Shown piece after piece: positions 57,295 through 64,000 of a stretch of DNA of 64,000 bases. Where the stretch lies: the NCBI RefSeq assembly GCF_000321225.1, contig NW_004451504.1, positions 1-64,000 on the forward strand, in the 5' to 3' direction. Both the position numbers and the translations under genes were made by a program. The notes under the pieces were generated by a model. It did not search any database. It worked only from the letters and a program-made list of their open reading frames with translations, and was not told the DNA's origin. Each line of letters opens with the position of its first letter. Within the stretch, counting starts at the first letter, position 1. This DNA is from Odobenus rosmarus divergens. Its lineage: Eukaryota > Chordata > Mammalia > Carnivora > Odobenidae.

Positions 57295-57497
57295 TTTTTT
57301 TTTTTTTAAAGATTTTATTTATTTATTTGAGAGAGGGAGGAGAGAGAAAACATGAGCAGTGGGGAGGGGCGGAGGGAGAGGGAGAAACAGACTCCCGGCT
57401 AAGCAGGGAGCCTGATGTGGGGCTTGATCCCAGGACCCTGAGATCATGACCTGAACCGGAGGCAGACACTTAACCGACTGAGCCCCCCAGGCACCCC
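57295..57497 (-). mobile_element. CanSINE with 14-bp TSD
   Basis: Exact duplication TCAAATTTATTCTT at 57,281-57,294 and 57,498-57,511. A long poly(T), GAAACAGACTCCCGGC, GAGATCATGACCTGAACC, and the head GAGCCCCCCAGGCACCCC are present. It is a length reference for the comb blocks at 461 and 516. Confidence 0.95.
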
Positions 57498-57511
57498 TCA
57501 AATTTATTCTT

Positions 57512-57794
57512 AAAGAAAAAATGGAAAGAAAATATTTCAGTAAAACAAAGCACATCTGTGCTGGGGATTTGGCTTGCAGCGAGGGTGGTGCTGGAACCAT
57601 CCCAATTTATCCCTATCCCAATGTAATCACTAATAACCCCCCTTTACTCTCAGAAGGACTCGTAAACTATACGGTCACCCTTCCCATGGACTGTGAGTCC
57701 TCTGTTCCTTTCATCCCAGTCATTCAGAACAGACCTGCCTCACCCCACCTCTGATCGTAGCCCCACACTGATAGATTTGATTATTGTTGCACAG
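57512..57794. other. Short non-genic stretch
   Basis: Nothing recognised apart from the end of the SINE target site. Confidence 0.4.
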
Positions 57795-58236
57795 AATTCA
57801 CGCCCTCCTCACCCCCACCGCCAAGGAAGGAGTATTTTCCTCTGTCCGACAGATGTAGGGTTTGGCCATTAGGACTCGCCCTGGCCTCATGATACACAAG
57901 GGCAGGGTACTCTTCCCTGCTGCTGAACTGGGCCACAGCCATGTGACTTGCTGTGGCTGATGGGATGTTAGCCAATGTGACTGAGCTGAGGGTTGGAAGC
58001 ACTTGCACAACCTATACCATCATGTGACTGCTTCTCCCAGCTAGTTGCTGCCCCTTCAGCCTGGGCCCTGAAATGAACAGCCTTGAAGTTGAGCCCAATT
58101 GTCAGGGAGAAGCCAAGCCCAGCCTAGATCAGCAGAACCCCAGTCAAACCCCATGAGTGAGAAACAAATGCATATTCTTGTACGTCTTTGGAGTTTTGTG
58201 ACTGTTTGTTACACAGCAAAAGCTGACTTATACACC
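57795..58236 (+). mobile_element. MLT1-like LTR
   Basis: CATGTGACTTGCTGTGGCTG, ATGGGATGTTAGCCAATGTG, CCTAGATCAGCAGAACCCC and GTTTGTTACACAGCAAAAGC follow MLT1 order. Left boundary approximate. Confidence 0.65.
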
Positions 58237-58488
58237 CTCAAACCACCACTGGACCCCAGTATGTTGGTGCTCACTCAGTGCCCTGGGTTCCAACTCCAAC
58301 CTCCTCACCCCAACCCCAGTTAGTTCCTCGAGCCTCCCCAGACAGCTGGACCCTCTGCTGACCTCCCCTGCCTGCCTTTGGGGAGGCCTCTCCATGTCGG
58401 GCTCCAGCTCTAGGGAGATGTGGAAAATTATAGCACTCCCCTTGTTGTTTTATAATCAACCAATTACATGTCTGCAAACCTTCTAGAT
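58237..58488. other. Short non-genic stretch
   Basis: Unrecognised sequence between two repeats. Confidence 0.4.
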
Positions 58489-58863
58489 CGGCTCTGTCCA
58501 GTAGAAAGAGAATGCGAGCCACATTTGTAATCTAAAATTTCTGGTGTCTGCATTTAAAAAATAAAAAGAAGCAGGTGAAATGAATTCTAATAGTAAATTT
58601 TATTTAATCCAATATGCCTAAAATATTACTGTTTCAACGTGTAACCGATATTAATTATTTAAATTATAATTATAGATATTTAATATATAAAAATGTTATG
58701 AAAAATGTATGTTATTTTAAAAATATTTTGCATTCCTTTTCATACTAAGTCTTTGAAGTTTGGTATATATCTAACACAAGCAGTGCATCTCCCTTTGGAT
58801 TAGCCACATTTCAAGTGCTCAATAGCCACGTGTGGCTTACGGCTACCATATTGGATGGCACGG
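58489..58863 (-). mobile_element. hAT/Charlie-type nonautonomous DNA transposon
   Basis: The termini GGCTCTGTCCAGTA and TACCATATTGGATGGC are imperfect inverted repeats around a CTGTCCAAT core. The flanks TTCTAGAT (58,481-58,488) and ATCTAGAA (58,864-58,871) are 8-base duplications with the TCTAGA centre typical of hAT-Charlie insertions. The interior is AT-rich and noncoding. Family name not certain. Confidence 0.7.
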
Positions 58864-58871
58864 ATCTAGAA

Positions 58872-58975
58872 CGTGGACAATAGAAAGCAATGTTGCCAAT
58901 GCATAGCATGGCACCTGGCACATACCAGGGACTGAATAAATAACTATTAAATAAATGAATGAACCAATGATAAAC
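58872..58975 (+). mobile_element. L2 3' terminus
   Basis: CATGGCACCTGGCACATACC and AATAAATAACTATTAAATAA followed by ATGAATGAACC is the L2 end. Confidence 0.65.
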
Positions 58976-59000
58976 ACACAGAGGTTGTTTTAAAGGTGAT

Positions 59001-59061
59001 GAAAATTTGATCTATGTAACCCATGGTAAAAACACCCATGGCTTACATAGATCAAATTTTC
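59001..59061. repeat. Compact inverted repeat (hairpin), 26-bp arms
   Basis: Arm 59,001-59,026 and arm 59,036-59,061 are reverse complements with one mismatch (position 20 of the arm) and a 9-base loop. The outer 19 bases (GAAAATTTGATCTATGTAA) pair perfectly. As RNA it would form a stable stem; as DNA it could be a template-switch product. No repeat family recognised. Confidence 0.9.
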
Positions 59062-59275
59062 TTTATAAAGAGCGGTTATGCTTTGAAGGTCCAAGTTGTC
59101 TAGTCGTGTACCTGAGTCCACATAGCAATCTTGCTCAAAGACTACCATACGCAACTAAGATGTAACCTTGGGCAGTATTTCCCAAACTTGTTTGACCATG
59201 ATTACTTAAATTTTACTGTTTTGTCAGGGATTCCAATTGACGCTCCTGCGATATCGTTTAAATGAAAGTCGACAG

Positions 59276-59476
59276 GGTGCCTGGGTGGCTCAGTTGGTTA
59301 AGCGACTGCCTTCGGTTCAGGTCATGATCCTGGAGTCCCAGGATCGAGTCCCGCGTCAGGCTCCCTGCTCAGCAGGGAGTCTGCTTCTCCCTCTGACCTT
59401 CTTCCCTCTCGTGCTCTCTCTCTACCATTCTCTCTCTCTCTCAATAAATAAATAAAAATCTTAAAAAAAAAGAAAA
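59276..59476 (+). mobile_element. CanSINE with 12-bp TSD
   Basis: Exact duplication GAAAGTCGACAG at 59,264-59,275 and 59,477-59,488. The head GGTGCCTGGGTGGCTCAG, CT-rich part and AATAAATAAATAAAAATC tail are present. It is a length reference for the comb blocks at 5081 and 5136. Confidence 0.95.
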
Positions 59477-59819
59477 GAAAGTCGACAGCACAAAAATGGT
59501 CTCACAGTTGAATTAACTGTGGTAAGAAATGATCAAAATGTGATCCATATGCTTAATATAAAGTAAACATTGAGTAATTGCACCAATAAATGTTAAAATT
59601 ATGAGATAAAATGCATAACAAAGACCAGCGATTGTCAAATAGAAAACACACAGCTTGGCAGCCGGGAGGTGAATATGCAACCTGTTACCGAACCTCACGC
59701 TTCCCGCGGCTGTCTGTCACGGGACTTCCCAGTGTTGTCAGGTGATGGAGACCCTTTCCCAAAGGTAGATGATCACTTAGAAGGAAAAGCTACCCCAAGT
59801 CCAAGTTTTACAGTGTGGC
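59477..59819. other. Non-genic stretch, nothing distinctive
   Basis: Unrecognised sequence. Confidence 0.4.
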
Positions 59820-59990
59820 AGGCGCTGTTCTAATCCTCGGATGCAGATCCTACCACTGGTGCCATTTTGCAGATGAAGGAACTGAGTCACAAAGAGGTCG
59901 AGTAACTTCCCAGGTCAGGTTGGTGCCTGAGGATTCTGGGTCCAGAGCCTGCACTTTGAGCTGTCAGGCCATCCAGCCTCTCTTGTTTAA
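59820..59990 (-). mobile_element. MIR element
   Basis: CATTTTGCAGATGAAGGAAC, TGAGTCACAAAGAGGTCGAG and CAGAGCCTGCACTTTGAGC follow the minus-strand MIR order. Confidence 0.75.
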
Positions 59991-62699
59991 TCATTAGAAC
60001 CGCTCTATCGATGAGTTAGCCTTTTTCTAACATTTTACTTTAAAATAAATAGAAGGTGAAAAATGTCACCAGCTATGATTATGTCCCTCCTTTGGAACCT
60101 CCGTATGCCACGGAACAGAGTTTGGGAAATGGTGTTCGGGAAACATATGTAAACTACATTTAATGCTGCCAGAAGGTATAATGAATGAGCCACGTACGGA
60201 CTGCCTTAATCCCTGGGCTTTCTCTCCACCTCCATTTCCAAACGGCAAATCACAATACGAATAGAATACAATTCGATGGAACGGAGGCTACAATATTCCA
60301 GGTGACCCTACAGAAATTAAGCCCAAAACTGCCCTCTCAGCTCCTGAGACCTGGAGTCTAGAAGGATAGCAGGCCATGGGGTCCTTCTTGTCTAGAGGTA
60401 GGATCCAGCCTGTATGTCAGGAGGACCGATTTTTCTTGGCCCAGTGCCCTAGGATGCATTTGTCATAGGGACATTTGCATAAGTGGCATTGAGCAGAGTA
60501 ATGAATGATGTCCCCAATAGTCGTTTCACAAAAAATGCAATGATGATCCTTGGGTGGCTCTTCTTATACCATCGTGTAATCTTTGCTAAGGGCAAAATAT
60601 TAAAGTGTAGTTCCACAGAGGCAATTCTAAAGGGGAATTTAAGTCACTTGAGTGCCTTGATTCTAGACAAAGGAATTTGAGTTAAGCTGCTTTCAGATCC
60701 ATCCCCTCCTCCTTAGCCAGGCTGCCATGGCCCCAGGCCAGGTCCACATCTCTCCCTAGCCTGTCACAGGAGTCTCTTCAAGGTCTCCCAGCTTCTAACC
60801 CCATCACCACCAGCCCCTCCTCCCAATTGTTGCCGCGGCGACTGTCCGACGCTGAGATCTGAACACATCTCAGTGCTCAAAACATTGCCACTGTCCCGTC
60901 GCAGTCAGAGCCTTGACTGATTAGTTTATCTCTAAATCCCCAGCAGGTGGCAAATGATAGGTGCTCAATAAATGTTCGTTGCTGCATAAAGGAATCTTTC
61001 AAAAATAAGAAATAAAAACAAAGCACAAAGTCTCACGTCACTCCCGCCAACTTATTGGTCCCCAAACTGGGTGCCCACTGGCCTTTCCCTCTTACGGACC
61101 GAGCCCCATCTGTGAAAATTGTACTCAGACACCACCTCCTCTGTGACAGTCTCCTCTTGCCCCCAGTGGAAATGAACCCCTCCTTCTCAAGGTCTGGACC
61201 AGCACAGGCTGCTGCTGATCACGGGCAGCAGGCAAAGAGATGGGGGTCCCAATGTCAGCAACCCCGCTTTGCGGGACCCGGGGAAGTCATCTGAGGAAGC
61301 ATCTCAGGGGAAGCAGCCTGAGACTCAGTTTCTACCTCAGAGCTGCAGATAACCACATCACAAGGTGGGAACGAGGAGGAGCTAGTTCTCTAAGTCACAA
61401 AGACTATCCCAATGCCGGTCTCCCTCCTGCCTGCAAGCTGCTCCAGAGCACGGTTTTCTGAGTCACCACTGCATCCAGCGGAGTGCCTTCCAGGGACCTT
61501 GCTCCGCAGGACCGAATAAACCCGGCAGATTTAAACGTGAGGGATACGACACATGCACTCTTGTGGCCCGGACCCACATTTCCTGGACAGCGTTCAGCAA
61601 TATCCAGAATAACTCCGAACACTTCAAATTTCTTTGATTTCGTGGTTCTAAGTATAGAAATAAGCTTTTGATTTTAAATAGGAATTGGGGAGCTGAAGAC
61701 CAGTGATGGAAGTCTCGGGATATCCAGGCAGAGTAACAAAGTACCAGCAAGCGTGCAGGCAGGGCACCAAACACGGAGGGGGAGAGCTACTTGACAAAAC
61801 TCTGAGTGAATCCGGAGCTCTGAGAGCGGGGTCTGAGCTTGGGCTCAACTGGAAGCAGGCACAGCCTGGGCAGGGAAGATCATTAGCAATAAATGGAGAG
61901 CACCTCAGGGGACCCTCCTACAGACAGTCTGTCACCCAGTGTTTTTACCATTCCATTTCAAAGTTTAATTAGATAATCACTTTCCAATGCTTACATGCAA
62001 TTAACCCCTTTGGAGCAGCCCTGGTAAGCAGTCAACTTTCACAGGCCACAGAAGCTGAAGTGCCCACGACGGTCTTTAGCATCGCAGATTTGAGAAAAAC
62101 ATGTTTCAAAGAGAAAAATAACTGACAAATATTTGTGGGTTTTAAAAAAAGAAAACTTCTTCCCTAAATGTCAGAAGAAAACCATTTCTCATCCAAGAGC
62201 CTTCACCATCCATGCCTCCCTCCTCATGGAAGTCTATAAACAGAAAGAATACTCTTTGGTTGGAGCCATGCTTACCTTCCCTGGTAAGGGAGACAAAACA
62301 AGTGCACCCTTTCCTTCAAGGGCAGTGTCTGGGTAGCTGCAAATGTGCACACCCTTTTCCTCCCTGGTGGGCTGCAGTGCTGGCCCCATTTCCTCTAAGT
62401 CAGTGGAAGAATACAGACCCCCTTTGGTCCTCTTTGATCACCAAACCTAAGAAGGCAAAGGACCACAGAGACTTCAAAATGCCCCAGGACTTTCAAAAGC
62501 AAGTTATTTATTTGCATGGTTTTTCAAAGCACTCCTTCTAGGTTACTGACCCTCACAACAGGGTGGGCCAAGAAAGAGACCATTCGTTACGCCCATGGAA
62601 CACACAAAGACCCTAACTCAAAGAGGATGTGGTCAACAGCGCAGAGCTGGGAAGAGCTAGAGCAAGACTCAAACTGGGGCTCCAAGGTCTTTCCACTAA
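59991..62699. other. Non-genic stretch with small L2/MIR pieces
   Basis: An L2/MIR tail lies near 60,940-60,985 (CAGCAGGTGGCAAATGATAG, GTGCTCAATAAATG), and a pyrimidine-rich possible L2 segment at 61,070-61,170. The rest shows no repeat, RNA or coding feature that I recognise. Confidence 0.4.
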
Positions 62700-62850
62700 G
62701 CTTTTTTATGAATCCAACAAGTACTTATCAAGCACCTCCTATGCACTAGGTCCTGGAGATTCAGCATCTAGCAGGACACGGACACTACCCACCTTCAAGG
62801 AACTCTGAATCTAATGGAGGAGACAGATAAAAAGACACCGTGGGACAGTC
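62700..62850 (+). mobile_element. L2 fragment
   Basis: CTTATCAAGCACCTCCTATG, CACTAGGTCCTGGAGATTC and ACCTTCAAGGAACTCTGAAT are L2 3' words. Confidence 0.7.
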
Positions 62851-63331
62851 CGCTGAGACATGTTTGCCTTGGAAGTCCCCGGATCCCAGACATTAGGCTC
62901 CATCTGACGCTGGGAAGCCAGCGGGAGGTTACTCAACAGAGCCAGGTGTAGGGTGAGATCAGGGATGTGTCCAGTGGGCAAAATTCAAGGAGGCCCTGGC
63001 CCTTAGGAGCATGCCAGTCATTGCCTTGTCACTCAAGGGGGTCTCGTAAATACTGAATAACAGGCTCCATGGAGAGAACAGACCTGGTTTCTAGCATTCG
63101 CCTGTGTCCGTGGTATAAAGACTCCCACGACAACTGATTTCAAGCTATAATAAGAAGTCCCAGCTTTCGAGAGCCGGGACAGGCTGGTGTAGCCAGGGCA
63201 AGCCGGCACCAGCACAGCACTGAAGCGGCATCTAGCTGAGCCCCAAAGAGCTCATACCATGTGGTTATAAAATATAGATTTGAGTTTGAGTGAGACCAGA
63301 GGCAGAACTGAGGACAGGTTTTTATAGAGCG
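62851..63331. other. Non-genic stretch, nothing distinctive
   Basis: Unrecognised sequence. Minus-strand open frames near 63,033-63,361 have no domain. Confidence 0.4.
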
Positions 63332-63542
63332 GCACTGTCCAATACCGCAGTCACTAGCCATATGTGGCTATTTGATTTAAATTTAAATTAATTAAAATTA
63401 AATTAAACTGAAAATTCAGTTGCTCCATGGCACTAGATACGTCGTAAGTGCTCAGTAGTCACATGTGGCTAGCGGCTACCATACCAGACAGCTCAGACTT
63501 CAGAACACTTCCAGCATCACAGAACGTTCTACTGGACAGTGC
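63332..63542 (+). mobile_element. hAT/Charlie-type element with 10-bp TIRs
   Basis: Perfect inverted repeats GCACTGTCCA (63,332-63,341) and TGGACAGTGC (63,533-63,542) enclose an AT-rich interior with GTCACATGTGGCTAGCGGC, a word also seen (as CCACGTGTGGCTTACGGC) in the element at 58,489. It is probably a shorter member of the same broad group. Target duplication not clear. Confidence 0.7.
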
Positions 63543-64000
63543 TTGTCGGGTAGAAGGGCGGGAGAGCGTGAATTCCCGGCAAGGGAGGAGAAATTCCAAA
63601 ATGGGAGGGGAAACGTCATCTAAAGTAAACTTCCTCGACTTCCCAATTTTACCAAGGACCAGCCTGCAACGAAGAACGGACTGAGTGAAAGAAAGCAAAG
63701 TCAAGGTGCTAGGCGAGTCTCCTGCCTGTCATTGAGGAATTTACAGCCGTGGCACAGAGCAGGTGCTCGAAGCATGCACCGAGGATTTGGGGCCATCTCC
63801 AGAACAGTGTTCCACAGAGCATACTCTGGGAGAGGCCTGTCCGGATACATTGTTGTTTCTGGTCCATGGAGCCCAGAGCTGGGGCTACACCATGGGAATG
63901 CACAGTTGCCGGGCAACCGAGGGCCTGGTTTTGGTTAAAACCCCAATTGGGAAGTAGTTTTCTTTCCTAGGGAGCCATCAGCATAAAGGAGGAGGGCGAT
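63543..64000. other. Right-edge non-genic stretch
   Basis: No recognised feature. Several overlapping open frames at 63,701-63,970 on both strands show no domain and end at or near the window edge. Confidence 0.4.

Noticed and set aside
30070..59476. tRNA genes at SINE heads
   Set aside because: CanSINE heads derive from a tRNA but lack an intact cloverleaf and are followed by SINE bodies and A-rich tails.

Overview
The window is nuclear DNA from a carnivoran mammal. The evidence is a set of tRNA-derived CanSINE (SINEC-type) insertions, several with clear target-site duplications, a young carnivoran-type L1 3' end flanked by a 17-bp duplication, and the usual ancient mammalian background (MIR, L2, MLT1-like LTRs, hAT/Charlie-type elements). 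No complete cellular protein-coding gene can be supported. The only recognisable protein-coding sequence is L1 ORF2 debris.

The left third (about 76-22,600) is abnormal. An identical 30-base purine block, made of GGAA units on the + strand, sits at positions 21 + 55k, leaving 25 bases of ordinary carnivoran sequence between blocks. By my manual count roughly 300 of about 410 grid positions are filled, always in the same orientation and phase and with no substitution I could find. It resembles a CRISPR array, but it is not one. Where the surviving 25-mers belong to a CanSINE they can be aligned to intact SINEs elsewhere in the window, and the blocks replace exactly 30 bases instead of adding 30. 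The underlying chromosome is therefore collinear but overwritten. The comb ends at a genuine interrupted GGAA microsatellite (22,571-22,676) of the same phase, and nothing similar occurs in the 41 kb to its right. The best reading is an assembly, polishing or data-processing artefact, or a deliberate edit, seeded by that microsatellite. Long Lys-Glu-Gly-Arg or Ser-Phe-Leu-Pro reading frames there are by-products.

The middle (22.7-24.1 kb) holds a GC-rich, CpG-dense island. It has a CCAAT box, GC boxes, two ZNF143/THAP11-type motifs about 33 bp apart and an ETS-type site, which suggests a housekeeping promoter. A strong splice-donor match on the minus strand at 23,153/23,154 suggests a transcript running left, into the damaged region.

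The right part (24.1-64 kb) is ordinary intergenic or intronic sequence. It contains seven well-formed CanSINEs, a TSD-bounded 5'-truncated L1, an old L1 ORF2 split by an LTR-like element, five copies of one LTR-like family, two hAT-type elements, simple repeats, and several repeat-free stretches that could be conserved regulatory DNA. One of these has a tight cluster of TAATT homeodomain-type cores (54.69-54.80 kb). There is also a compact inverted repeat at 59.00-59.06 kb.
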